42,359 nt of DNA from Azoarcus sp. (GTDB lineage Bacteria; Pseudomonadota; Gammaproteobacteria; Burkholderiales; Rhodocyclaceae). The notes beneath the pieces are model-generated. The model saw nothing but the letters and a program-made list of their open reading frames with translations. It did not search any database and was not told where the DNA came from. The stretch is from the NCBI GenBank assembly GCA_031272995.1, contig JAISSY010000016.1:1-42359 (forward strand), given 5' to 3'. A program made the translations under genes and the position numbers. This document shows, piece after piece, positions 9,573-17,946 of the stretch (within the stretch, counting starts at the first letter, position 1; every line of letters begins with the position of its first letter).

Positions 9573-9935
9573 ATGTCAACACTAGAAAGGGAAATAAATT
9601 ACCCCATTGGGGTACGCATAAAGGACGAGCGCGAGCGTCTTGGATTGTCGCAATCTGATTTTGGAAAAATTGTCGGCGCGACGAAAAAGACGGTGTTTTC
9701 TTGGGAAAACGGTCGCACTGCGCCCGATGCGTTCCAACTCTGCCGCCTCGCCGAGGTCGGACTCGACCTTTGCTACGTGTTGACCGGAAAACGTGACAAT
9801 TCGCGGCTCGCCGCCGAGGAAGCGGAGTTGCTCGCCAACTATCGACAAGCCCTAGAACCCGCACGGCGCGCGATTCGTGGCGCGGCGTCGGCGAGCGCAG
9901 AACCTTATAAAGACGGGGGAATGTTCGCGCGGTAA
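9573..9935 (+). CDS. CI/Cro-type HTH repressor
   Basis: IGVRIKDERERLGLSQSDFGKIVGATKKTVFSWENGRTAPDAFQLCRLAEVGLDLCYVLTG. Confidence 0.8.
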   Translation: MSTLEREINYPIGVRIKDERERLGLSQSDFGKIVGATKKTVFSWENGRTAPDAFQLCRLAEVGLDLCYVLTGKRDNSRLAAEEAELLANYRQALEPARRAIRGAASASAEPYKDGGMFAR

Positions 9936-9960
9936 TTTGCGCGGCAAAAAAATAAAACAA

Positions 9961-9980
9961 TTCGTGAAAAAAATCACGAA
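9961..9980. promoter_or_regulatory. Perfect inverted repeat TTCGTGA-N6-TCACGAA, candidate operator
   Basis: ttcgtgaaaaaaatcacgaa, 20 nt upstream of the ATG of the WYL-BRCT gene. Confidence 0.5.
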
Positions 9981-9999
9981 TTACAGGGGGGAGGATGAA

Positions 10000-10824
10000 A
10001 TGAACCCCGCAGCAGAGATGGTACCTATTTCGGTCATTCTATTGATCGTCATAGCCCTTTTGATAATCGCGGCAGCATTGCGATTCGTTTATCTCGGCAT
10101 AAAGCGGCTGCTCTCGTATTCAAATAAAAAGCCCGCGCCGAATTCGCGCCCCATCGAGCGCCGTGAAGATGTGGTGGCGGAAATGGAAGGCAGCGCCGCC
10201 GCCGAAGCCCGCGCTGCCGAAAAGCTCCGCGCTGCCCGCGCGCGCCTCGATTCACCACCCCGCGCCGCCGCGCGCCGGGGCGGCGGCTTCGCCACCGTCG
10301 AATTCGACTATGAGGACGCCAACGGCGTCGCCTCGCACCGCACCGTCGACGTCGTGGCCGTCGACGGGCGCTACATCGAGGGCTGGTGCCACTATGCCGG
10401 GGCGTTGCGCACCTTCGTCATCGGGCGCATTCAGGGCGCGATCACCGAGGCGGGCGGCGAGCAGTTCCACCCGATTGCGTGGGCGCGGAAGGCCATCGCC
10501 AGCGCCGGCAACACCCACAAGGCTCGATCCCGCCGCCAGTCGCCGCCCCCGCGTCGCGCCCCGATGTCCACCGGCCCGGAGATTCTTTTCACCGGCTTCG
10601 CCACCGCCGATCGCGCCCGGCTCGAAGCCCGCGCCAGCGCCGCCGGCCTGCGGGTGCGGAAAAACGTGACCATCGGCCTGCAGTTCGTCTGCGCCGGCCC
10701 GAATGCCGGCCCGACAAAACTCGCGCAGGCGCGCGAGCGCCACGCCACGGTGCTCGACGAGCGGCAGTTCGAGGCGTTGCTGGAAACGGGGGAGATTCCG
10801 GTGGAGGAAGTGGAGGGCGTGTAA
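10000..10824 (+). CDS. Membrane-anchored WYL-like + BRCT domain protein
   Basis: N-terminal TM helix VPISVILLIVIALLIIAAALRFVYLGI; WYL-like VEFDYEDANGVASHRTVDVVAVDGRYIEGWCHYAGALRTFVIGRI; BRCT-like EILFTGFATADRARLEARASAAGLRVRKNVTIGLQFVCAGPNAGPTKLAQARERHATVLDERQFEALLE. Confidence 0.7.
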   Translation: MNPAAEMVPISVILLIVIALLIIAAALRFVYLGIKRLLSYSNKKPAPNSRPIERREDVVAEMEGSAAAEARAAEKLRAARARLDSPPRAAARRGGGFATVEFDYEDANGVASHRTVDVVAVDGRYIEGWCHYAGALRTFVIGRIQGAITEAGGEQFHPIAWARKAIASAGNTHKARSRRQSPPPRRAPMSTGPEILFTGFATADRARLEARASAAGLRVRKNVTIGLQFVCAGPNAGPTKLAQARERHATVLDERQFEALLETGEIPVEEVEGV

Positions 10825-10850
10825 TTCCGCACGTTCCGCCTGTTGTTCGT

Positions 10851-10878
10851 TTGACAACTCTGTAGAGTGTTGTATAAT
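10851..10878 (+). promoter_or_regulatory. Sigma70-like promoter TTGACA-N16-TATAAT
   Basis: ttgacaactctgtagagtgttgtataat upstream of the TumE-like ORF. Confidence 0.7.
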
Positions 10879-10885
10879 GAACAAC

Positions 10886-11059
10886 ATGAAAGCAACGCTC
10901 ATCACCGACTCCCGCATTGGTTACGCCGACGGCTCCTTTTCCAAGGTCACCGTCTGGCAAGTGCCGCAGCCGGTCGTCGGCAGCCTGCACAGCTACAAGT
11001 ACAGCCTTGCCTACGAGAATGACATCAAGAGGTGGAAAAATGAAAACCATCGTGTTTGA
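10886..11059 (+). CDS. TumE-like (DUF6516) toxin, short form
   Basis: MKATLITDSRIGYADGSFSKVTVWQVPQPVVGSLHSYKYSLAYEND; ends early at 57 aa. Confidence 0.6.
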   Translation: MKATLITDSRIGYADGSFSKVTVWQVPQPVVGSLHSYKYSLAYENDIKRWKNENHRV

Positions 11060-11390
11060 AGTGGCAACCCCGGAGGAAGTCTTCGCACGTTTGAAAGCCG
11101 CAGCGGTGGCCGGCATACCGGACGCGGAAGCGCACATGAGCTTTCCTTCCCCCGCCGACATGGCGCGTGTGATGACGCCGACCCGCTGGGGCATCGTCGC
11201 CGCGATGACCGGCGCCGGGCCGCTGGGGGTGCGCGAGCTGGCGCGTCGCGTCGGGCGCGACGTGAAGGGCGTGCACACCGATGCGCAGGCGCTGGCCAGC
11301 GCCGGGGTGATCGACCGCACCGACGACAGCAAATACTTGTTCCCCTACGACGCCGTGCGGGTGAGCTTCGAGCTGCGCGCGGCGGCCTGA
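11040..11390 (+). CDS. TumA-like HTH antitoxin/regulator
   Basis: MARVMTPTRWGIVAAMTGAGPLGVRELARRVGRDVKGVHTDAQALASAGVIDRTDDSKYLFPYDAVRVSFEL, overlapping the TumE-like ORF. Confidence 0.7.
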   Translation: MKTIVFEVATPEEVFARLKAAAVAGIPDAEAHMSFPSPADMARVMTPTRWGIVAAMTGAGPLGVRELARRVGRDVKGVHTDAQALASAGVIDRTDDSKYLFPYDAVRVSFELRAAA

Positions 11391-11411
11391 AACACCGGCC
11401 TCATGAAAACG

Positions 11412-11436
11412 AAACCCCGCCACGGCGGGGTTTTTT
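11412..11436 (+). terminator. Rho-independent terminator after the TumE/TumA-like pair
   Basis: aaccccgccacggcggggtttttt. Confidence 0.85.
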
Positions 11437-11486
11437 GTTGCCGGCGTTTCGTTTGTCTGAGCGTGACGAAATGCCTGCATTTCCCC

Positions 11487-11514
11487 TTGCAATACACTCT
11501 TTAACGTGTATAAT
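11487..11514 (+). promoter_or_regulatory. Sigma70-like promoter TTGCAA-N16-TATAAT
   Basis: ttgcaatacactctttaacgtgtataat upstream of the 11567 ORF. Confidence 0.6.
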
Positions 11515-11566
11515 ACAAGCATACGGTAAGCGATGAGGCTGACCGGAACTCAGAAGGAGATGAAAA

Positions 11567-11764
11567 ATGATCACGATCAAAGACTGGTTCCTTTCCAAGA
11601 AACTCCGCGAAATGACCGAAGGCGAAGCCTATGCGGTGCGCCTCGCGGTGGCCGGTCAAGAACTCTCGATCAAGAAGGAAACCGAAAAGGCGGTGCTCAT
11701 CCGTGCCGCCAGCGACTTCGGCGCCGTCACCTTCTGGTGCCCGAAGTCCTGTATCGTTGCTTAA
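11567..11764 (+). CDS. Small phage hypothetical protein
   Basis: 65 aa MITIKDWFLSKKLREMTEGEAYAVRLAVAGQELSIKKET, aaggag RBS upstream. Confidence 0.6.
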   Translation: MITIKDWFLSKKLREMTEGEAYAVRLAVAGQELSIKKETEKAVLIRAASDFGAVTFWCPKSCIVA

Positions 11765-11813
11765 CAATCAAGACGGCCCGCCCCGGCGGGCCGGAACTCA
11801 CAAGGAGATGAAG

Positions 11814-12266
11814 ATGACAACCATCACGATGTATCAGGTCACCGACGACTATGAGCCGGTCGGCTGGCCGCACGACACGCTCACCGAGGCGGTGCTTGAG
11901 GCCGCAGGAGAAGACGGGTACGGCGCGCGCTTCCTTCGCATGGACGACGACGGCAACATCGCGCCGGAGAACCCGATGCGCCTGTTCAGCGGGCGGCACC
12001 ACATCGGAAACAACCCCTATATCCCGCAGCCGGCTGATGCGTTCGCGCCGGAGAGCACGCTCGAAGACGACTTCGCGGCGATGGCCGAAGTGGCGCAGAA
12101 GGTCTATGCGGGCGGCGTCCTGCACAGCAAGTACGCCCCAGAGATCAGAGAACTCACCTATACGGACGGCGTGCTGACGCATGTCGATGGCGTCACGCTG
12201 GAGCAGATGGCGGAAGACCTCGACACCACCGTCGATGACATTCGTGACTACTGGGACAGAAAATGA
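11814..12266 (+). CDS. Phage hypothetical protein
   Basis: MTTITMYQVTDDYEPVGWPHDTLTEAVLEAAGEDGYGARFLRMDDDGN, AAGGAG RBS. Confidence 0.6.
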   Translation: MTTITMYQVTDDYEPVGWPHDTLTEAVLEAAGEDGYGARFLRMDDDGNIAPENPMRLFSGRHHIGNNPYIPQPADAFAPESTLEDDFAAMAEVAQKVYAGGVLHSKYAPEIRELTYTDGVLTHVDGVTLEQMAEDLDTTVDDIRDYWDRK

Positions 12267-12730
12267 CAAACACCGAACTGGAGGTGGCGCGCCGCCTACT
12301 TTTTTTCTCACAAGCGGAAGCCGCCGCGATGGTCGGCGGCGTCTCCGAGCAAGCGTGGCGGCGCTGGGAAGCGGGGCGGAAACCCGTGCCCGATGACGTG
12401 GAAGTGCGGCTGCGCTTCCTGCTCGATTACCGCTCGCGCGCGCTCTTGGCGGGCCGCGCCGTCATTGAACAAGCGCCGGCTGACGCCGAACTCACGGTCA
12501 TCTGGTACGGCAGCCTCGACGGGTGGGCATCGCTGGAAGGCCGGGAGCCGGTGGAATGGCGCGCGCAGCAGTCGGCGGTGGCGGCGCTGGCGGCGGAATA
12601 CCCCGACCGCGTAGTGTTCGTGCCGTTCGACGTTCGCGCCTACCACGCGTGGCTGGCCGGCCGCCCCGACGGCGAGGACATGCGGGCGCGATGGGCGGCG
12701 GAAGTCGCGGGCAGGGAGGGCGAGCAATGA
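12263..12730 (+). CDS. DUF1870-like HTH protein
   Basis: MTNTELEVARRLLFFSQAEAAAMVGGVSEQAWRRWEAGRKPVPDDVEVRLRFLLD; ATGA overlap. Confidence 0.65.
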   Translation: MTNTELEVARRLLFFSQAEAAAMVGGVSEQAWRRWEAGRKPVPDDVEVRLRFLLDYRSRALLAGRAVIEQAPADAELTVIWYGSLDGWASLEGREPVEWRAQQSAVAALAAEYPDRVVFVPFDVRAYHAWLAGRPDGEDMRARWAAEVAGREGEQ

Positions 12731-12951
12731 GCGAGCTGCCCCGGCTCACCGCCGACCAGTTCGACGCGCTCGCCGAATTGCTACGCCTGCGCGAGTCGTC
12801 CAGCCGCGAAGCGGCGCGGCTGGTGCTGGTGGAAGGCATGAGCCGCGCCGATGCGCAGCGCGCGACCGGCATGACCGGGCTGCAAGGCGTCTCGAACGTG
12901 CTCACCCGCTGCCGGCGCGGCATCGAGCTGGCGCGCCGGGTCGTCGCTTAA
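12727..12951 (+). CDS. TrfB/KorA-related DNA-binding protein
   Basis: LTADQFDALAELLRLRESSSREAARLVLVEGMSRADAQRATGMTGLQGVSNVLTRCRRGIELAR. Confidence 0.6.
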   Translation: MSELPRLTADQFDALAELLRLRESSSREAARLVLVEGMSRADAQRATGMTGLQGVSNVLTRCRRGIELARRVVA

Positions 12952-13790
12952 AACAGCCCCCCGAAAACCTCCGGCGTGTAGTTGGTGATGACCAGCTCCC
13001 GGCGGTCGACGGCGCGGGCTGATGCGCAAAGGGAGTTGGAGTAGGTGACGCCGATTTCGTGAAAGGTGTGGCCGGCGAAGGCGGCGCGGATGTCGGGGTG
13101 GTCATTGAGGCTCACCATGACCTTGCCCGCGCAGGTGCGCATTGCGGCGGACAGCGCCTCGTATTGCTCGAAGGGGAAGTCCACGCCGTAACCTTCGGCG
13201 CCCCAGTAGGGTGGGTCGGCGTAGAAGAACGTGTAGTCACGGTCGTAGCGCGCGAGGCACTTCTCCCACGGTTCGCGCTCGATGGCTGCGCTGGCAAGAC
13301 GCCTGTGGGCGGCGGTGAGCGTTTCCTGAATCTGGAGCCAGTCCGGCCCATTCCGTGAGGTCGTCGCGTAGCCGAAAGCCCGGCGTTCCGCATCCATGCC
13401 GCCGAATGCGTGCTGGCGCAGGAAAAAGAAGCGCGCGGCGCGCTGGATGTCGGTCAGCGTTTCCGGGCGCGTGCTTTTCCAATAATCGTAGGTCTCGCGG
13501 CTGGACAACGACCACTCGAACTGGCGGGCGAACTCCTGCGGGTGGTTCTGCACAACGCGGTAGAGGTTGATGAGGTCGCCGTTGACGTCGTTCAACACCT
13601 CCATCTCGGCTGGCGTCGGGCGCAGGAAGAACAGGGCGGCGCCCCCGGCGAACAACTCGACGTAGCACTGATGCGGCGGAAACAGGGGCAGCAGTCGGTC
13701 GGCGAGCTTTCGTTTACCGCCAAGCCACGGAATTATAGGTTTTACGACATTGGAATGGCGGGGGGGGGGTAGGCTTACCGCTTCCATCAT
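12948..13790 (-). CDS. dam: D12-class DNA adenine methyltransferase
   Basis: VVKPIIPWLGGKRKLADRLLPLFP..YVELFAGGAALFFLRP..FFYADPPYWG (DPPY); start MMEAVSLPPPRHSN. Confidence 0.92.
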   Translation of the reverse strand: MMEAVSLPPPRHSNVVKPIIPWLGGKRKLADRLLPLFPPHQCYVELFAGGAALFFLRPTPAEMEVLNDVNGDLINLYRVVQNHPQEFARQFEWSLSSRETYDYWKSTRPETLTDIQRAARFFFLRQHAFGGMDAERRAFGYATTSRNGPDWLQIQETLTAAHRRLASAAIEREPWEKCLARYDRDYTFFYADPPYWGAEGYGVDFPFEQYEALSAAMRTCAGKVMVSLNDHPDIRAAFAGHTFHEIGVTYSNSLCASARAVDRRELVITNYTPEVFGGLF

Positions 13791-14773
13791 TTCCCCGCCT
13801 CTTTCGCCGGGAAAATTTCCACGCGCTCGAAGCGCATGACCTCCTCGCCAATCCACTCGTTCACATCGCGGAAGCGCGACTGCAGCGGGGTGATTTCGTT
13901 CGCCCAAAACACGGCGGCGGCCTTTTCGGCGTCGCCGAAGCCGCCGACGTTCGCCGGGATGACGCCCATCAACTGCGGCGGCACGCGATGGGCGGCGAGC
14001 TGGTCGTCGCGGGTGGTGTTTTTGATGTTGAGGAAGTCGTCCTTCGCGGCGACTTCCGAAATCGGAATCAACTGCAGGCCGTCTTTCTTGCCATTCGGCG
14101 CGTACATGAACAGGTTGCGGAAGTTGCCGGGGCCTTTCGAGTCTTTCAGCGCCTGCCGCAAGCCCTCGATGTCTTCCTGATTGTGGGCGGCGTCGGTCAT
14201 ATACAGGATGAATCCGGCGTGGCTGCCGTTGTTGAAGTAGCGGCGGCGGAACAGGGTGGCGGATTCGTTGAGGAACGCCGAATTGAGCGCCGCGATGTAT
14301 TGCGGCAGGCCGTAGACCTCTTGGTGCAAGTCCGGCTCGATGAGATGAAAAATCATCCCGCGCTTGAATTCGTGCTCGGTCTTGTAGGCCGGCACGAAAA
14401 AGTAGTGTTCGAGGTCGAGCGCGCGGCGCATGTACTTCGCCAGCGGGCATTCGAGGCTGAGAGGCTTGCCGAGGCGGTTGTCGCGGCGCTCCAGATAGGC
14501 GTTGCCGAAAACGATGTACTCCCACGCGAATCGCTCGAAAGTGGCGCGGGACAAGAGCTTGTGCGGCACGAACGATGACGTGAGCACGTTCCGTTTCACA
14601 ATCATGGCGCTGGCGTGATAGACCGAAGCGCCGACGGCGCGCGCGAGGCCATCGAGGCTTATCGGCGGCTCGTACCACTTGTAGAGGCGCGCGCACTCGA
14701 TGTAATCGAGGATGCCGCGACCGGAGATGACGGGTTCCGGGTCGCCGAAGGTGAATTGTTCAATCGCTCCCAT
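13787..14773 (-). CDS. Phage portal protein (P2 gpQ-like)
   Basis: FTFGDPEPVISGRGILDYIECARLYKWYEPPISLDGLARAVGASVYHASAMIVKRNVL; ATGA overlap with dam. Confidence 0.92.
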   Translation of the reverse strand: MGAIEQFTFGDPEPVISGRGILDYIECARLYKWYEPPISLDGLARAVGASVYHASAMIVKRNVLTSSFVPHKLLSRATFERFAWEYIVFGNAYLERRDNRLGKPLSLECPLAKYMRRALDLEHYFFVPAYKTEHEFKRGMIFHLIEPDLHQEVYGLPQYIAALNSAFLNESATLFRRRYFNNGSHAGFILYMTDAAHNQEDIEGLRQALKDSKGPGNFRNLFMYAPNGKKDGLQLIPISEVAAKDDFLNIKNTTRDDQLAAHRVPPQLMGVIPANVGGFGDAEKAAAVFWANEITPLQSRFRDVNEWIGEEVMRFERVEIFPAKEAGK

Positions 14774-15848
14774 CGGGGGCCTCCGCAGGGTCAGGGGTTT
14801 CGGGTTCCTCGCGCTCGGACGGCTCGGCACGCATTTCGAGTTCGAGGTCGGTGGTGAGGCCGGAAGTGGTCAAGTGGTGCGTCACCTTGGCGACGCGCCA
14901 GCCGGCGCCGTCGATGGCCGGTTTCCAGCCCGACACGCGCACCGGCAATTCGGGCACGATGTCGGGGCGACCGAGCGCCAGCGTCAGGCTGAAAGTGGCG
15001 ACGCCGCGCTGCGAGCGGTCGAGCGCCGACTTCGCCGCGCGCGCGGCGCTGGCGCGGCAGGAATAGACGTGGCGCAGGGTGCGGGTGGCGTCGCCGGACG
15101 CGGCCACCTTGTCTTTGCCCGCTTCCTTCTCCGCCTTGATCGTCACCGTCTTTTTTCGCCCCGCCTTGACATCGTAATAGCTCGCGCACACGCACTGGCA
15201 GCCTTCGCGGTCGGCGACGCTGAAGCGGTGGCGGTCGCCGCTGGCGCGGGTGAGCACGACCTCGGCGAAGGTCTGCCCGGAGGCGGACTTGCCGCGCGCG
15301 ACCTTGAAGAACAGCAGCTGGTCGGCCTTGACCGTGCAGATGGCGTCGAACATCTCCGCCAGCCGTGAGAGGAAGTTCGCGTCGGATTCGGACTGCTGAT
15401 CCTGATGCGCGATTTCCGCCCCCGCCAGCTCGTCCGAGATGACCGGCTCCAGTTCGTGTTCGTCGGCGATTTTGCGCACCACGGCGCCCACCGTGGTGGC
15501 GTGCCACGAGCGTTCCTTCGTCTGCGTGATGCCCTCGCGCAGATCGGCGGAACGGGCGCGGATGGTGAGCTGGTCGGGCGTGCCGCTATGTTCGACCTCG
15601 TCGACGGTGTAGTAGCCCTTGTCGATGAGTCCGCTGTCCGACCAGCCGAGCGCGAGGTGGATTTTGACGCCGCGCGCCGGAATGTCGAGCCGCTGGTCGG
15701 CGTCCGAGAGCGTGATGTCGAGCTGGTCGGCTTCCAGCCCCCGGTCGTCGGTGAGCGCGAGCTGCATGAGGCGCGGCGCGAGGTTGGCGGTGATGTCCTT
15801 GCCTTCCAGCGTCAGCTTCCAGAGCGGCTGCGGGTATTCGGTGCTCAT
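14760..15848 (-). CDS. Tail protein, P2 gpD-like (late control D family)
   Basis: PLWKLTLEGKDITANLAPRLMQLALTDDRGLEADQLDITLSDADQRLDIPARGVKIHLALGW. Confidence 0.9.
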   Translation of the reverse strand: MSTEYPQPLWKLTLEGKDITANLAPRLMQLALTDDRGLEADQLDITLSDADQRLDIPARGVKIHLALGWSDSGLIDKGYYTVDEVEHSGTPDQLTIRARSADLREGITQTKERSWHATTVGAVVRKIADEHELEPVISDELAGAEIAHQDQQSESDANFLSRLAEMFDAICTVKADQLLFFKVARGKSASGQTFAEVVLTRASGDRHRFSVADREGCQCVCASYYDVKAGRKKTVTIKAEKEAGKDKVAASGDATRTLRHVYSCRASAARAAKSALDRSQRGVATFSLTLALGRPDIVPELPVRVSGWKPAIDGAGWRVAKVTHHLTTSGLTTDLELEMRAEPSEREEPETPDPAEAPDGSD

Positions 15849-16282
15849 ACGCCGACGCCCTCGTTGTCGTAATCCGGGTCGTCGCCGCCGATTTCCACCC
15901 CGTCATCGTCGACGCGCTTCAGCGCCAGCGAGAACTCGACCTTGCGCGGCGTGCCGTCGGCGAAGAACTCGGTCATCGTCTGGTCGATGGATTCGATGAC
16001 ATAGAGGCCGTACATGATGCCGTTGCCGTCCATCAGCACGAACGCCTTGCCGGAGTCGGCCATCGTGCGCAGGGCGGCGATGTTGGCCTTACCGCCGGTC
16101 AGGGGCGGCAGCAGCACGCCGGAGAGGGTGATGGATTCGTCGTCGGGGCCGACGAACTGGCGCGCCGGGCGCAGGCCCACGCGCGCGTTCGACGGGTGCC
16201 GCCAGCCCGTCTGCTGTTGCAGGCTCTGGAATGGGGCGCTTTTCAGCTCGAAAACGAACAATCCCAAGCACATCATGCCCAT
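15845..16282 (-). CDS. Tail protein, P2 gpU-like
   Basis: MGMMCLGLFVFELKSAPFQSLQQQTGWRHPSNARVGLRPARQFVGPDDESITLSGVLLP. Confidence 0.9.
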   Translation of the reverse strand: MGMMCLGLFVFELKSAPFQSLQQQTGWRHPSNARVGLRPARQFVGPDDESITLSGVLLPPLTGGKANIAALRTMADSGKAFVLMDGNGIMYGLYVIESIDQTMTEFFADGTPRKVEFSLALKRVDDDGVEIGGDDPDYDNEGVGV

Positions 16283-16286
16283 GACG

Positions 16287-16646
16287 TCACCTCAACGGGA
16301 TTCGCATCGTCACCGCGCCGGAAGTCGGGCCTTCGCGCAGCGCGGCGGTGAGTTCGACCGCCATCGAGCTGCCGTCGACATCGAGGGCGACCTTCACCGG
16401 GCGCAGGCGCGGTTCCCATTTGACGACGGCGGTGGCGGTGGCCGCCAGCACCTGCAGGCGCGTGTGTTCGTTGATTGGCGCGTCGATCAGGTCGGGGAGC
16501 ACCGAGCCGAAGTTGCGCCGCATGACGCGCGTGCCGATGGGGGTGGTGAGAATCTTGTGGATCGACTGGCGCACATGGTCGACGTCGAGAATCGCCTTGC
16601 CGCTGTCGTCGTTCATGCCGCGCCACATGTCATCGCCCCTTGTCAT
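16287..16646 (-). CDS. Baseplate protein, gpW/gp25-like
   Basis: DVDHVRQSIHKILTTPIGTRVMRRNFGSVLPDLIDAPINEHTRLQVLAATATAVVKWEPR. Confidence 0.9.
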   Translation of the reverse strand: MTRGDDMWRGMNDDSGKAILDVDHVRQSIHKILTTPIGTRVMRRNFGSVLPDLIDAPINEHTRLQVLAATATAVVKWEPRLRPVKVALDVDGSSMAVELTAALREGPTSGAVTMRIPLR

Positions 16647-17305
16647 TTCGGCTTGTCGGTGTCGCTGCCGCCGGTCTGGATGCCGCCGTGGACGTGTTGT
16701 TGCAGCGAGATCGTGCCCGCCACCACATCCTCGGTGGTGTGAATCGAGCCTTTGAAGGTGGCGTCGCCGCCGCCGGCGCCGCCAGCGCCGTTGACCGCCA
16801 GCGTGCCGTTGATGGCGACGTTGCCGATGAAGGTGCTGATCGGCGCGGTCACCTCGACCACCTGCGTGGCGAGCGTCGCCTTGCCGTTTTCCAGCACCAG
16901 CGTCGTCGAGCCGATGTGCAGCGTGATCTTGCCGCCGACGGGCACGTCGAGCAGGTATTCGTGCGCGCCGTGGTCATATTCGAGCCGCGCGGCGTCTTTC
17001 CACAGCCGCAGCGTCTTGTTGGGGTCGTTCGACGGTGCCGGATGCGCGTCGCAGTTGATGCCGGTGAGAATGATGCCGGCGGCGGTCTCGCCCGACGGCG
17101 AGAGCAGCAGGCACTGCTCGCCGACGGTGGGCGGGTCCCAGTCGCGGGTATCGCCCGCGCGCGCCTCGCGCCACGGCAGCCAGTCGGTGAGAATGTCGCC
17201 GGATTTGACCCGCGCAGCGGGCCTCGCATGGTCGACGGCGTTGATGACGCCGATCCTGACGACGGACTCGATGCGGCGATTCTGGTCAGTGGCGCGCTCG
17301 GTCAT
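16643..17305 (-). CDS. Baseplate assembly/spike protein, P2 gpV-like
   Basis: MTERATDQNRRIESVVRIGVINAVDHARPAARVKSGDILTDWLPW..VGEQCLLLSPSGE; C-terminal HVHGGIQTGGSDTDKPK. Confidence 0.88.
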   Translation of the reverse strand: MTERATDQNRRIESVVRIGVINAVDHARPAARVKSGDILTDWLPWREARAGDTRDWDPPTVGEQCLLLSPSGETAAGIILTGINCDAHPAPSNDPNKTLRLWKDAARLEYDHGAHEYLLDVPVGGKITLHIGSTTLVLENGKATLATQVVEVTAPISTFIGNVAINGTLAVNGAGGAGGGDATFKGSIHTTEDVVAGTISLQQHVHGGIQTGGSDTDKPK

Positions 17306-17946
17306 TTGCGCGGCTCCGGTTGCGGTTGCGGCTCCGGGGTGACGGGGCCGTCGAAGGGCGGCACGTTGTACTCGCGCAGCTTGTCGTCGCCGAGCCACAG
17401 CGACCAGCGCTCGACGTAGCGCAGCGGGTCGACCGGCGGTTCCTGCATGTGGCGCACGGTGGCGATGGTTCCGGGGCCGGAGAGACCTTCCGGGATCGGG
17501 ATGCGCACCGGCGCTTCGCCGTCGCCCGTACCCGGCGCGTCGGGGGTGGATTCGCCCGCGCCATCGTCCGGCGCTGGCGTCGTGGCCAGCGCCAGCGACA
17601 CCACGACGCGCTCGGTGAGCTTCGCCAGCCGGATTTCGATGTCGGTTTTCGCGGCGTCGATGACGTCGACCTCGAAGGTGAAGTCGCTCATACGGTCACG
17701 ATTGAGCAGCATGTCGGGCTGCGCGGTGCCGAGCCACGCGACGATGGCCAGAAAGAGCAGGTCGGCGGGGTCGGTGTAGTCCTGAACGAATACCACGATG
17801 TCGAACTGATACTCGAACGACAGCCCGCCGTGCGCGGTGGCGTGGATTTCGCCGCGCTCGACGGTCACATGCAGGCACTGCGGGTTCTGGCGCAGGTAGG
17901 GCGAGGCGGCGGTGAGCGCGGCGCGCAGGCTTTCGGCCTTGATCAT
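17302..17946 (-). CDS. Tail completion protein, P2 gpR-like
   Basis: MIKAESLRAALTAASPYLRQNPQCLHVTVERGEIHATAHGGLSFEYQFDIVVFVQDYTD. Confidence 0.8.
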   Translation of the reverse strand: MIKAESLRAALTAASPYLRQNPQCLHVTVERGEIHATAHGGLSFEYQFDIVVFVQDYTDPADLLFLAIVAWLGTAQPDMLLNRDRMSDFTFEVDVIDAAKTDIEIRLAKLTERVVVSLALATTPAPDDGAGESTPDAPGTGDGEAPVRIPIPEGLSGPGTIATVRHMQEPPVDPLRYVERWSLWLGDDKLREYNVPPFDGPVTPEPQPQPEPRK

